Made by a program: the position numbers and the translations under genes
Shown here: positions 44,670 through 57,423 of the stretch, piece after piece
Layout of the letters: each line of letters opens with the position of its first letter
Position numbering within the stretch: the stretch's first letter is position 1
Assembly (NCBI GenBank): GCA_030407085.1
Contig: CM059583.1
Span: 85,168,001 to 85,232,000 of the forward strand
Source: Trichopria drosophilae
Taxonomy: Eukaryota > Arthropoda > Insecta > Hymenoptera > Diapriidae
Direction of reading: 5' to 3'
Length of the DNA: 64,000 bases
The notes under the pieces: generated by a model
What the model saw: the letters and a program-made list of their open reading frames with translations, nothing else
Databases searched by the model: none
Told to the model about the DNA's origin: nothing

Positions 44670-45009
44670 CGGTAATTCGACTGGTCCGTTTTTCCCTCTT
44701 TTTATGCAATATTCTCATTAACGTGTTAACGGCCCCATAAGTCTGGGACCTCTTCCGTGTTTAATATTTTATTATACAACTTTTAGTGATAGTTTATTCC
44801 TTCTCCCGATAAATTTTTTGAAATTCGTACGAAAGTCCATCTGGGTCTGTCGACTTACCATCCCTGCACCTTCTTAAACTCCAATTAAGTTGAAAGCGTG
44901 TTATTTCCGTCTCAAGATGAAGGTTTCGAATTGTTTTTTTTTTAATTTCTAAAATTATTGGTAATAGGCGGAAATTATGCCATTCCTCTAAATTTATTAG
45001 GTCAACCAT
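44670..45009 (-). pseudogene. LINE linker and RT N-terminus
   Basis: The frame holds RRCRDGKSTDPDGLSYEF, the (K/S)-x-GPDG-x-x-YE block before RT. After frame breaks come NKILNTEEVPDLW and QSNYRPITL near 44668, where LINE sequence stops. About 60 residues are then missing before ANIFVWN at 40332. Confidence 0.65.
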
Positions 45010-45615
45010 CTGCGCTCTGTATCGAAATTTATTAATTATTTTCTAAAAGCAGGAAAAATTCCTTGCTACTTTTAATTGGCCCAATATCGCATCTTTACAG
45101 TCCGTGATTTTAGTCTTTTGGAATTTTGTTGAAAGAACTTTTGTATTCTTTTCTTTTTTCATTATAATCCGCCACCAGTTCCGTTGAATCAAAGTTATTT
45201 TTTTAAAAATAGTTTAATAAAATTTTTAGTTCATGTTTACATTGTATACAGTCCATATCAAACCAAGGCTTCGACATTTTTTTCCTAACATGAGTATTTA
45301 CTTTTAATCCGTTATTGCCCGCAGTTTCACTAATTTTTTTGACTTACTCGTTTGACATAGTATTACTATCTATTGCATTCTCTGGATCACGCAGGGACTC
45401 ACTCACGTACAATTTAAATTCATTTGTTAATTCTTTTTTCCATTTATAAGACGCTATATCATTATTTTTTTCCAAATTTGTCTATTTGCGCTAACAATTC
45501 TAATTTAACCGGAAAGTGATCGGAATCCATACTAATGCAATTTACTTCAAGATCGGATATTGCGTGCAATCCTATAAAATTTAACCATATTAGATCAATC
45601 ATCGATTTCCCTCTT

Positions 45616-45846
45616 TTACTCAGAGAAGTAAATTTCGAAGGGTAATAAAACGAGTTTCCCCCCTCTACTATCTAATTTACAATCATTGCTAAGTCTTTTA
45701 TTACTAATCAACAAATTTTCTGGTAACATATCAATCGATAATTGATTTAGATTTGCGATCCTTGAGTTAAAATCTCCTCCGATATAAATTGGTAAATACG
45801 GATATTTAATTATCAAATCCACGACTGTCTCGTCAAATTTGTTCAA
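45616..45846 (-). pseudogene. LINE endonuclease GDFN block
   Basis: YLPIYIGGDFNSRIANLNQL carries the conserved GD-x-N residues of APE-type endonucleases. Cut on its 5' side by the element at 45870. Confidence 0.65.
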
Positions 45847-45869
45847 AAAAGTGTCTGTGCCCTTACTTG

Positions 45870-47395
45870 CCCTGGTAAAAATGAAGCGTACACTTTAAAT
45901 GTACGGGAAATGTTCACGAAGCGAACGTACCCTTTATGTACTTTTAAGTTCACTTTCGCTTACCAAGAGTACAGGATTGAATTTGGACATTTTAAGAGTA
46001 CTCGCTACACCTCATGGAACGTATTTCGAGAGTGAATGAAAGGTACGCGTAGATTTTTAAAAGAGCACTTTTGATAGTCAAATTTAAGTGAACCATATTC
46101 TTATCAGGAATGAAACAAGGCGTACGGGAGTGTACTTAATGAAGAGTTATCCGGAATGAAATAACGCGTGCGAATAGTTTTTTTCGGTCGTTCATTTTTC
46201 TAATCGGCTGTAACACCTTTTGTTAAGAATTAATGAATGCATTCGTATGCTAAATAAAGCGTTCAGTACGCCTTTATAAAAGGAAATGACTCAAAACTTT
46301 ATACTTTAAAGCTTTGTAAATTAGAGCATGTTTAAGTGATCTTAATATAAAAATATAAACACATGATCAAAATAACAAGTCTCCTCGAACACCAGAAGCA
46401 AGGTTGGAGGGCGGGTATGTAATAAATGAAATATCAAATAAAATGAGCAGATTTGATTTATTTCTTTCCGTATTTAGTACGTCGTTTTTCAATTTTTATA
46501 CAAGTACAAGTTTGAATTAAATATTTTATTTAACAATACTTAATAACGATTACGTTATATATATATATGTGTGTGTGTATCTAGGCGAAGTGTGGCATAC
46601 TTATATTTACAATCATATTTATATGTTACTCAGAACTCATAGCATTAATCTCCAAAACATCCGTACGGAACAGTGCAAACAAATTCATGTTCGCTATTTC
46701 ACATCAAAATGCATGTTTCCTGTACACTATAAATACATAATATGTACGCACATTTGTAGATTGTGCGAAAGTTCGAAGACATTCGAAGATATGTACATAT
46801 TTAAAAAAAAATTATTCTTTTTTAATTTTTCGAAATTTTCAAAATTTATTTATATATGTATGTATTAATCGACTTGAGGTCATCCTACTGTCAATAACCC
46901 TCGAAATGTTATCATATTTCGCGTATCTCTTGTCGTTTTCGAGATAATTAAGAATTTAACAACATTTTAACATGTATCACAAATATCATGTGACGTTATC
47001 ACGTTATAATTAGTGATCGACAGTGATACACCAGTGGTCTTTGTCGCGCGCGGTCGTTGATCTCGTAAACCATTCTTGTTGAAGAACAATACTTAGATAG
47101 GTGACTGCTTGAGATCAGTTTTTTTAAGATAATTTATTTATCTTAACAACATTTTTTTAAGTATTAAATTAAATTATAAACTAAAAATAATAAAAGAATA
47201 AAAAATAAAATTTTTTATTAAAATCTCTTATTGTACGCTTATTGTACTCTAATTGTACACTTCGGGAAGCGGTATTTAAGTGTACGTACTTTTCATGTAC
47301 TCTTATCGTAACGTACACGAAGCGCACGTACTCTTCATGTACCTTTAATTTCCCTCTTACTGTACTCTTCGTGTACGCTTCCATTTTTACCAGGG
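45870..47395. mobile_element. DNA transposon-like element with CCCTGGTAAAAATG ends
   Basis: The left end CCCTGGTAAAAATGAAGCG mirrors the right end (reverse complement CCCTGGTAAAAATGGAAGCG). The subterminal regions of both arms are rich in GTAC, GAAGCG and TACATGAA-type words over about 100 bp. No transposase. It separates two endonuclease blocks of the LINE. Same terminal motif as the MITE at 55880. Confidence 0.7.
46554..46580 (+). repeat. (TA)n(TG)n microsatellite
   Basis: A TATATATATATATG/TGTGTGTG run. Confidence 0.85.
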
Positions 47396-47484
47396 TGGAG
47401 AAATGTAAACAAGACCGATAATGAAAGTAAACTCTCTATTTACACATTTAAGACACATATATTCCTCGGCGATATTTAAAGTCT

Positions 47485-47700
47485 CTATCTTTTATTTATT
47501 AAAGACAATAAGAAGACCCCATTTCCTCTTCCTCTTTTCGCCTCCTTTGTAGCCAGGTTATACACTACATTAAATCGACACAAATATTTTGAAATTCTGA
47601 GGTATGGATGGTTCATTGTGCACGTTTCATTTAGACAAATAATATCGTTAGTACCAGGAGTTGCGATTATATCTTCCACATTATTGAGACCCTTGGCGTT
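47485..47700 (-). pseudogene. LINE endonuclease N-terminus
   Basis: Reads NAKGLNNVEDI, then NDIICLNETCTMNHPYL (the conserved ET catalytic block), then GRGNGVFLL. Matches the start of the APE-type endonuclease. The rest is beyond the element at 45870-47395. Confidence 0.65.
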
Positions 47701-47913
47701 CTAAAAAGAAAGATTAAATTGTATGCCCTCTTGACCTTACTATGCCTCTATTGACTCCAGTCCTTTCTCCTACTCGTTCAGTTGCGAGTACGCCTTCAGT
47801 GAGTATGCGCGATTCAAGGGTTTCATTTTTTTCAGCGGCGATCCTTTATCTTCCTCTTTTTAGAGACAGTTGAGACATTTGAGAATAGAGAGTCATCACT
47901 GTCACCGTTATAA

Positions 47914-48043
47914 TGGTAGAGACTACCGGAAGAAAGGGTCTCGCGTTGGCCCGGGCGGGTGTATCCCAACTACGCGTCATGGGGCCCGAGCCTTAGAGCC
48001 TTCAGACGGGTAAGGCTCGGTCAACAAATACGAGGTGACTGAA
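47914..48043. mobile_element. 130-bp retroposed insert with 14-bp target duplication
   Basis: TGTCACCGTTATAA stands at 47900-47913 and 48044-48057. The GC-rich insert lies inside the LINE between ORF1 and endonuclease. It has no tRNA boxes I can see. Possibly a 5'-truncated LINE end or short SINE. Confidence 0.7.
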
Positions 48044-48294
48044 TGTCACCGTTATAACAACTTTCCCTCCCTTCGGTTTCCTTTCTTTCCGGATGTAGAT
48101 ATTTTGGATTGACATCAATCATATCTCTTGTTATCCATTATTATAAAAGAACCTTTAAACGAAGCTTCTTTTCCTTGTTGTTCCAGTAGAGTTTTAGAGT
48201 CTCGAAACTTCAGGTATCGCGCTTTTTTTCAACCTAAGTTCTCTTGTCATATCGTTTGAGGTTTGACAAATTAATGTTAGCTCTCTGAAGTTTT

Positions 48295-48741
48295 TTACGT
48301 TTTGAAATACTTTGCTTTAGATATTTCATCACTGAATGAAACTAGAATGGGCCTTGACCCTTCTTGCATCTCCAGTCTTCTTACACCAACGATCTCCTCA
48401 TCCTGGATGTCCATCTTAGCATTTTTGAAGATTGCTGTCACTGTTTCCAGTAAATTGGTATTCTTAGATGGATTGCCAATCACTTTAAACAACACTAGAT
48501 TTTTCGATCGTTTTTTGTTTAACAAATAATCGATTTTCTCTTCGCATGCTTCTACTTGTTTTTCTAATATTTTGTTTTTCACTCTTAAATCCCGACACTA
48601 TAATTTGAACTTTATACAAATCTTTTGCAATTTTGTACTATCCAGTCGAAGATCTTTTATTTCTTTATCCAAGGTATCCATTTTTTTATTTAAATCCCTC
48701 TATATATTCAGTATCAAAGTTGTTAAATCATCGTTCGTTGT
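48295..48741 (-). pseudogene. LINE ORF1, coiled coil and RRM-like
   Basis: ATG at 48741. Two TAG/TAA breaks lie before the long frame at 48582. Heptad-like coiled coil (DTLDKEIKDLRLDSTKLQ and KILEKQVEACEEKIDYL), then KRSKNLVLFKVIGNPS and VRRLEMQEGSRPILVSF, as in RRM-bearing LINE ORF1 proteins. RNA-binding role by family. Confidence 0.6.
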
Positions 48742-49383
48742 CATAGTTCTTTCCGAATTTTGAATTTTTCGGAAAAAGAACTTTCAAATTTAACACTTGG
48801 CGATTCTAAGATATTGAAAACACGAATCTATTTGTTTACACGTCCGACCAGTACAAATGCTTTCGAGCAATTCAAACATCGAAAAATATATATCTAGGTA
48901 AAATTTCAAGACCTTATCTGTTATAGAAAGTCTCACAATCTTCAATTTAGTAAAATTTGAAAATTTTTCAAATTAAATGTTAAAAGCGCATTTATGCTCT
49001 AAACTCCGTGATTTGTAGTCTAAAAAATATTTAAGTAGCGCAAATCGATTGGAAATTTGCAAAGGAATTCAGACCTATTTAAGGTTTTTAGCTAAAATTT
49101 AACGCATGAACAGTAGATCGAAAAAACAACTTTTTCATTAAAAATTCATAATTTAAAAATCCATATTTCCATTTGGCTCAAATTTTCAGGAAAGATAGTT
49201 AAAAGCACATACTTTGAAATGATTGCATAAGTGATCTGGCTTTTTTTATTTTTTTGTTTGTATATTTTTTAAAAATAAGCGTGAAAATTCAATTTTTTTC
49301 AATGATTTGTCCCAGTTTTCACGCATTTTTGCGCATGCGCAGTTTTAGAGAAGAAATCTGAAATCAAATTTGGATTCCTCGGA
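48742..49383. other. AT-rich DNA, no gene seen
   Basis: May include the LINE 5' untranslated region at its left edge. Nothing else recognised. Confidence 0.35.
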
Positions 49384-49496
49384 AAATTTCCAATCAATTA
49401 TGCACTCGGATACTTTATTTGAATTTATATTCTTGCTAAATTCTATCGAAAATAAATTAAAATAAAGTATCAGAATGCGTAATTGATTGGAAATTT
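49384..49496. repeat. Inverted repeat, 36-bp arms
   Basis: 49384-49419 and 49461-49496 pair with about 33 of 36 matches (AAATTTCCAATCAATTATGC against its complement). A third copy is at 50027-50056. Confidence 0.8.
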
Positions 49497-49499
49497 ATT

Positions 49500-52063
49500 A
49501 ACAGTTTTAAGTATATGAGAATTTTCTGGATTTTTTTACATTGGACATTTTTTTTATGTAATCTATTTTTCGTGTATATTTTTTGTGCTTATAGTAAAAT
49601 TAATGTAGTAAAATTAACATTTCTTGTTCAATGAAAATTATTGTAAAATATAATAAACATTTTTTAAATTTATTATAATTTACACATTTGGGTTTATTCT
49701 TACAAATAAAATACTACAGACTTATGTTATTTTACAAATTCTTTTTCAAATATTCATTACATAACTTTATAACTTTAGTAAGGTTCACTTTATATTTGTC
49801 AGATGATTGAATTATGGAGTTATTCATACAACATGGTATTTTGAAAATAGAACTTTTAAAACAATTTGAAGATCAGGCCAATGAAAGAAATTGTTAATAC
49901 GTCTGTAAGAAGACTTTCCAGTTTATAAATCCTAAGGTTTAGATTGCATTGTCTGCATGACTAATATTTCGGCTGTAAGAAAAAGTTCAATGCGAAAGAA
50001 GCCAGAAAATTGTAATACTCTTCATAAATTTCCAATCAATTATGCATTCTGATACATAATCTAATACTGTTAATTTATTTTCGATATCATTTACCAAGAA
50101 AATAAAGGACCCCGCAAAAAATGCCTTGAATTTGGACCTCACTAAGAATTTCTGAATTTTTTATATGTTGTAGATTATGAACTGCTGGTCATAATTCCTA
50201 ATTCCCAAAAATGAACACTTTTCGAGATATCTAGATCAGAAAGTCGTAAATCGTTCCTACGCAAAAACAGTAGCGCGTATGTTTTTATACGCACGCACTC
50301 GATTGATGAATGGGTGGGTGTGTAAATAATATATTATATATATTATTTATTTATATATACATATACAAAAAAAATGTATTTTTTTCTTATGTTCTAGATC
50401 TCGTAAAACAGTTTGTCATATAAAAAAAATTAATTTGTGAAAAAATAAAATTAACTATTCAGCTACGAGTTTTTCCGTAGACGGTATTTTCTTGTAATTT
50501 TGTGTATAAGGATACTTTTTAATATGTGTTCTGACGAACATCATCTTTCTCTAGATGTCCGTAAGAACATAGCGCCTTTATAAATGTTGAAACGAAACTG
50601 TTTACGAAAAATTTGAAAGCTTCACCGCGCGTATTATTTCATATGTCCTGAACATAAATTTGGTGCATTGAAAAATAATCGAAAGAACTCCGCATTTCCT
50701 CAAACAGAAGTTTGATAGAAAATAATAGGTTTTGACGGCGATTGATTATTGACTTTATCATGTACATTGAAGAAATTTGATTTGTTTGTAAATATGCAAA
50801 CAAAGTAGCACACGGATGTAATGGGAATATTATTCTAATTGCAAATAAAACAGAAGTTCGACGTTTTCATGAAAGGTTTGGTATTAATTTCAAGTCAAAT
50901 TTGTGCGCGAATGACAATTTGAATGGTAATAACTAATATAAATCATAATACATATAATGATTGTTCATGTTTGTGAAGGTCATGATTAATTTTACACAGG
51001 TTCCGATCCAGACAATGGATTGCGGGCTTGTCGTCTTTATAGCTGCCCTTGCCTTTGATTGATATGTCCCATTATTTGGATGATGATGATAACATGACGA
51101 ATCGAAATTGAATTGATTAAAAATTTCTAACATATTTGGACTGGTATTCGAAAACATGAGCCTTTGAATTATTAATATTCGAATTATTAATATCTGTTTT
51201 TTATGGAATTTTCATGAAAACTCCTCGAGACGATCGCAAGAGTCGATGGTCACGAGCAAATCGCCTATCCTACTTTACGAGACGGTTGTATTGTGCGAAA
51301 TGATTCGCTTATGACGACTTTTAAAGGAATGCATTTCAAATGTCTACGTAATTTAGGCATTGTCGAGTCAGCCGCGATAGATTTAAAGATGAAACTTCAA
51401 ATGAAATTGATAGCAAACTTGAGCTGTTGTTAATGCCTGATAGTTGTTCAGTTCGCGAGTAAATAGCAGCTAGTCAATTATATGTTTTTCTTGTTTTCTG
51501 AAATGTCATAATGTTACTATGACAATATAATATAAACAAAGCTTGCAGATCTACGACATGTTCTATTTTAAGAAACGTAATTTGGTAGACGTCGAAAAGG
51601 ATACACAAACGTAATCGGATAAGTTGAGGCAGTCAGGAACAACAATTGTTAGGGACATAATTGTCATAAATATAGGTACTGGGCACATTTGTAAAGGTCC
51701 TAAGCTGGCGACGATATGAATTATTATGCTGTGTAAACTGTTTTTAAAATAGTTTAAAGGTAATTCGTGAAATGTAAAGGATAAATATAATGCATGTTAA
51801 TTATAAGGTGTGGAATGAAGCTTTATGTATGAAATTGAAACTGGCCGCAGATTCGAAAAAAGAATGGTTCGCAATTACAAATACTAAGTTTTCGAAAAAC
51901 CAGCAACTCTGAAATGTCAATTCATTCATAAGTAACAATAATTTAATAGTTGCAATAAAATAAATAATAATTTTTACTAATATTTCGAACACGTGGCTGC
52001 GAATATGGGGTTAGTTTCAGTTTCATGTTTTTGAAATTCTTTTATGTGGCCATTGTCTCACTT
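49500..52063. other. AT-rich DNA with short repeats, no gene seen
   Basis: 50027-50056 repeats the arm of the 49384 inverted repeat. 50323-50370 is TA-rich microsatellite. No coding frames of note. Confidence 0.4.
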
Positions 52064-52385
52064 CTAAATGGATAGTAGCTCTTTGGTTTCGAGCACGTGG
52101 ATTCGAAGTCGCCCTTCGAATTTTGGTCAGTGCTGGTCTTTGAGTGAACAAGAAGTTTAGAGGTTCGTAGCATGGCATTTTGATTTAGTTTGAACTTATT
52201 ATGAGAGCTCACTGTGAACACGAAATTCATAAGTTTGGATTGAGGATAATGTCCGATTTGCCACTGTATCGCCTCTAAATGGATAGTAGCCAGTTGGTTT
52301 CGAGCACGTGGGACGGAGTCGCGCTCTGTCTTTGGTCAGTGCTGGCCCTCTGGTGAACAAGAAGTTTGGAGGTTCGTAAGGTGGG
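52064..52385 (+). repeat. Two ~120-bp direct repeats, 211 bp apart
   Basis: Units at 52064-52185 and 52275-52385 share CTAAATGGATAGTAGC, TTGGTTTCGAGCACGTGG, TTGGTCAGTGCTGG and GAACAAGAAGTTT. Confidence 0.8.
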
Positions 52386-53872
52386 ACTTTTATGTAAACC
52401 AACATTCAAATACCCGTCGATAAAGCGAATTTATATCATTCGAAATGGAGCGTTATTAGCGACGAAATTTGTGTTAGCAATGGTGCTTGCGTTTTTTGTC
52501 TGGGCAGAATCTCGCGAGCCGAGAGTGAATTTTCGCGTCCGTTGATATCGTCGTTCGTATCGTCGTTCGTATCGTCGCCAATCGCGTCGTTAATGGTTTT
52601 GGAGAAATAAATTTCCTGTTTTTTAAAAACCCAACACCGCCGGAGTTATTATTTCGTCCCGTGTTGTTACAACAATTATTTGCCAAAAGGAAAAATTACA
52701 TTATTTCGACAACTTTAAGTGAAAGGTTGTCGCTATTTCTGGACACTTGAATAGAGCCGTAATCTGAAATATTATTCAAGTGAATTTATTTTATCACGTG
52801 ACTGTTTTTCGCCAGATTTTCACCAGATTTCAGAAAAGGTCATACGGCGACTATATCGGAGAGAAATTATTTTAAAGATGCAAAAAAAAAAAAAAAATTT
52901 ATTTCGATGACAATTGTTTTATCAATCGACGGAGACGACGATTAAATGTTTGCATTCCTAGCTGCCTGCCTTAACTTTCGTTTTGTGATATTTATAAACG
53001 CCATGTGTGACATGGAATGATTTCGTCGAAATCCATCTAGTCATCAGGGTTATTATGCAACTTGTAAATAAATAATTCTTATAGTTGAATGCTTAAGATG
53101 TGGTGATTTTTACATGGTCATGGTGCAATGTGTCCGTACTGATTGCGAAGGTGTGTGGTTGCTGTGTGCGAAATTTGTCGATGATGTTCCCTTAGCGGGG
53201 GGAGCAGTAATACGGTATGCAGTACGAGGTCTTGTGAGAATGTACATCTTCGTTATAAGACTGACTTGAATGACTTACAACGCTACTATGAAAATCTCGA
53301 CTTGTTTATCGTAGTGTAGTTTCATAGAATATGAGTAGTATTTTGACGACCTTGAGTAGTATTTGAGTATTATTACAGACATCTGTAAGCCTCTTACAGT
53401 GATAGCGAACATACTTTGGCATTGTATATGCCTTCTTCTGACTTTGATTTATGATCACTAAGTTTGCCTTTGTTTTTGATATTATTTAAGTAATATTGTA
53501 GTAGTTAGTGGATCTACCTTCTTTGTCTTTTTTACTGACTTTGCACACAAATACTGATTACTGATTATGACAGAACGGTGATGTGAAATGTCACATGATG
53601 TTGTGGTGAGTTTTAGTTTATGGAATGCTAATTGGAAGCTATATTGATGGAATCGAATGGAATAATATTAGAGAATTGGAAATGAATGAGGAAGATATTG
53701 TACTTGGTTGCTAAGTTATGGTTGTGGTACTACCTGATAGTACCATGGGAGTTGAAATATGTTAATGCAAAGTGCGTGACGTGTGAAAACTTCGATGATG
53801 ATTTGACTGGGTTATGAAAACATCGATTCTAGTGAAGTGTATTAGTCGGTGGACTTCGTACAGGGGGGAGAA
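52386..53872. other. Non-coding, possible retroelement remnants
   Basis: 52543-52580 has a short GTATCGTCGTTC repeat. 52605-52675 (GAGAAATAAATTTCC to GTTGTTACAACA) looks like an LTR end but no start is found. The last 20 bases before 53873 are purine-rich (CAGGGGGGAGAA). Confidence 0.3.
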
Positions 53873-54306
53873 TGTTACGAACGGAATCGATGTTTTATCA
53901 ACTGCGGTACCCGGCGTAGGTTTTTTCCCACAGAGGTGGTTTTCCCTACGCCATTGCACACCCAAATGGGGGTACGTCTCAAAATGAAGCAGGCCTGTTA
54001 GGTAAATTATGTAAAAGGCCCTTCGAAATGGTGACGATCTCGATAAAGGTATTTGTATTTCCAATAGTATAATCGATATATAATATGACGTTGTAGTCTA
54101 TTTAAACGTTCGAGAAATTGAAAAGTCGAACTAAGATGTAAAAAATTGACGATCGGGTTTTTTCAGTTCGTTTAGGGACGTCGTCGGGTTAGGAAGTCCG
54201 CGTCGCGATCGAATCGTCACCGGTGATCGGAATAAATTCAATTTTTAGTTTGTGTCTGATCATATTGCGCGTTTTATTTACAAACCCTTCCACCATTCGT
54301 TTACAG
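53873..54306 (+). repeat. Probable LTR, TGTTACGAACGG...CGTTTACA
   Basis: Preceded by the purine run AGGGGGGAGAA. Contains TATTTAAA-like TATA (about 54097) and AATAAA (about 54233) in LTR order, and ends TTTACA. The flanks do not form a target duplication, so it is more likely the 3' LTR of a lost element than a solo LTR. Ends defined by motif only. Confidence 0.5.
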
Positions 54307-55879
54307 TATCAAAATTGGATCTGAGGCTCAGAATTTGAGTGACGAGCAATTGAAGTTTAGAAAAAAAAAATTTTTGGCAATAATTCGGCTTGCTTTGAAG
54401 TTGCATTGGGGGCTCATTTTAAAGCTTATTTTAAGCCCTACAATTCATCTATAAGAAAGGTTGCCCTGTGCTGAATATTTCTGAAGTTACGCCCTCAAAA
54501 ATGGTAAAAAAGGCAAATTTTTGCGGGTTTTCGCATGTAACTCATTTCACTAAATAGATAATGAAATATCGCCTGTGAAAAAGTTTTAGAGCTTGAAAAG
54601 ACGAAGAATTGGCCCCCTCATTCATAAAGTTACGATAAAAATTGAGTCCTCGGGAACACTCTTAATGTCGTAGAAATGGCGAAAAACGTGGTCAGTGCTA
54701 AACACGTTTTTCACTAACTGGTCTACGTAAAACTTTGCCACTTGCGAGAAAGGCAGAATCATGCATCATTTTATAGACACCTCTAAGACGTTATAAATAG
54801 AGACGATAATTAGACGACCTTTTCAAGGCGGTCTTCCAAGGCCGGCTTTTTGTCAGCCTTTAGACACGACTTCAAGTCGTCTCGAAAACGATGCCTCTAT
54901 GACGTCTCTTCGCAACTTGTGTTAACTGGGATAACCTTTCGTTGACATAAGTCACAAGATGACGAATTTACTAACTTTTAGCACAGATTAATAACAGATC
55001 GCTAAAGGTCCCGTCAGGCGTATGCAACTCCGTACGCCTATACTTGGCAGAGAGTGTCTCCCTTCGCGCCCACCTAGCGGTGCATGAGGGCGCCACTGAC
55101 AATGGTGGGTGAGTCCCCTCCGACGCGTCGTTCCACCATTCCTTGGAAACTGCGCAGCGCGAAGGACGATTTAAATTTGAGTTTCCGCCGTTTTCAGATT
55201 CTCGCCGCTTTTATTATTTCAAATCGAGAGTACCAACGTGCAGTGGAAAAGTGAAAAAGAAACAGCACAAACGGAGTTTTCAGATTTTTAGTAATTATAT
55301 ATGAACAGATTTCAATTAGTGTCTCGTGTGCAGTAATCTTGATGTGATTTATAAGTTTTTAAATGTACATAGAACTCTTTGCACAGAAAATATATTTTGT
55401 ATTGTTTTTGTATTCTTCACGTACCAACTTCATTACTCATGTATTTCAGTTTTTTAAATACAAATCATTTCAGCTTTTATGTTTATAAATTATACATATA
55501 TTACGTTTAGATTGAACAAGAACAGAAATTAAATATTGACATACTGTCTGCAGTTGTTGACACTGCATAACTTCCTTTTATTACATATACATACCCTTAC
55601 AATAATACATATAAACATGCTTACACCCTTAACACCAAGAACAAATTTGAAACTATAAAATGAAAAATTTTAACCAAATAAAACAAATGTAATAAAACGG
55701 CGTAAACATGTGTATTGTTTACAGACGGGGCAGACCATTATCACTAGCGCCACCACGGCGAATCAGGTGGGCATTAAGGAGTCGTTCCATTTGCGTTAGT
55801 TGCACAGGCCTGGGTCTCGTTTTCTTGTAGACAAAAATTTACGCTGGTTTCAGCGCCAATTCTTAACGTGCAATATATT
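54307..55879. other. Non-coding, with a GC-richer island
   Basis: 54985-55200 is GC-richer (CCACCTAGCGGTGCATGAGGG) but has no ORF I can support. Otherwise AT-rich. Confidence 0.35.
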
Positions 55880-56026
55880 CCCTGGTGAAAATCGGGCGTT
55901 ACTTAAGAGTGACTGAAAGAGTGCAATAGGAGTTACAAAAACGTTACAAAAGCGTGCCATAAGCGTGAATTTGGACCAAAAAAACGCTTAACGCACGCTT
56001 AACGTACTCTTCGATTTTCACCAGGG
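55880..56026. mobile_element. ~147-bp MITE with CCCTGGTGAAAATCG ends
   Basis: Perfect 15-bp inverted ends (CCCTGGTGAAAATCG and CGATTTTCACCAGGG), subterminal GTTAC/GCGTAA words, no ORF. Terminal motif shared with 45870-47395. Confidence 0.8.
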
Positions 56027-56369
56027 TTCTAATTCTCCCGCGTGATCGATTCCAACTGAACTGTTTATCGACTACGCATACATACTTTCAACTTATTAAC
56101 TTATTGAAAATTGTATATATGCAATATTACAATTGCAATCTTGCAATGCGAATGCATCTTGATATATGATTTTATTATTTATGAAATGATTGATAAAAAC
56201 GGCATATTTTTCTAGTAGAATGACTGACTTGTGGGCATTTTTTAACCTGAGTACAGATTAATAATTGCATTAATTAAGGAGTTTGACCGAAACTACACGA
56301 AACGTGTGCCACACATAAACGAAGCATTGCATTTTCTATCAGTTTTGTTTTTAAGATGTGTGCGCTAAA

Positions 56370-56690
56370 GCGCGCAGATCTTTTTTGTTAACTTCGCTCG
56401 CGGCGGTGAGGGTTCGAATCCCGTAGGGAATGACTTTAATTTTTTCTTCTTTATTAGATAATATATTTTTTATTATTAGATAGAAATATGTAATAAATAT
56501 TTTTCAATAAAATTATTATCATTATTATGAAATAATGAATTCAAATGATAATAATAATAATAATACCATATTTGTATTTAATCATAAAGAATACAAATAA
56601 AAAAAAATTAATTGATCGTGGACGGGATTCGAACTGTTACTGCTGTATAAAAACTTCGCCTTAGCTCCCATAGCTATAGCTCAAATTTGC
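56370..56690. repeat. Two tRNA-like SINE heads in opposite orientation
   Basis: About 56395-56430 has a B-box form on plus (GAGGGTTCGAATCCCG). About 56620-56690 has one on minus (CAGTTCGAATCCCG), plus a possible A box. The space between ends in (ATA)n. Not foldable into full tRNAs. Confidence 0.35.
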
Positions 56691-56699
56691 AATCTATAG

Positions 56700-57423
56700 T
56701 CTATAGAAAAAAATGTTGACATTGGTGCAAAGACCGATTTTTGCCAAATTATTTTGGTACGAAGTAGTAAAGATGAATACTAATAGTGTACAGCCCTTTC
56801 ATGGACTTTTTGAATGGGTATTATTGAAGCTATTTTCTAATTACCTCTAATGTGATATTGAATCCAAATTTTGATCTGACACAGCGATGGCAAATCAAAA
56901 ATAGATTCTGTTTTCGTCGGTTTTCCAATTTAAAAAAAAATGGACTTATGTCCTTTTTCCATAGCACCACAGATATTAACATAGTTTGATTTATAAAGTC
57001 GCAAGTCTAGTTGTTCTAATGGTATATTTTCGGGTTTGTGTCCAATAAAAAACTTCCTTAGATAGAAATATTTCAATAACCGAGATGTAGTTTTATTTTG
57101 TCTCATATTAATGTATTCTCAAATAAAAAAGTAACAACTTATGAAATGCTATCATTCTCTCACGCCTATAAACAATTTTGTCTTCCAAGATATTACCTAA
57201 TATTCTTAATGTGGCTTCACTTTGACTCACTTTAATATATTCCAATAGAAAAAATTCGTACCATCCACGATAAACTTGGTCCTGATGACTGACGGCCAAC
57301 CCACAGTTACTGATTGCTTAAGGTAGGTTCGAAAAAACGAAATTTTTAAAAATTTCATTGATAAAATGTGGAAAAATTTCAGAGTATTCTTTCACTACTT
57401 CTAATATTTTTTTTCTGAGGACA
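56700..57423. other. AT-rich DNA, no gene seen
   Basis: No coding pattern. Confidence 0.4.

Larger units (their letters stand above)
39896..48741 (-). mobile_element. LINE with coiled-coil/RRM-like ORF1, split by three insertions
   Basis: Pieces on one strand in the right order: ORF1 48741-about 48295, endonuclease start 47700-47485, endonuclease GGDFNSR block 45846-45616, linker and RT start 45009-about 44670, and RT palm 40332-39896. The gaps hold a 130-bp retroposed piece (47914-48043), a CCCTGGTAAAAAT element (45870-47395) and the long-TIR element (40333-44301). Their order shows one LINE later hit several times. Confidence 0.7.

Noticed and set aside
53762..54064. Minus-strand 100-codon protein
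   Set aside because: It overlaps the probable LTR, has no domain and looks like a chance frame.
54985..55200. Host gene promoter or first exon
   Set aside because: GC-richer but no ORF, splice site or start that I could support.
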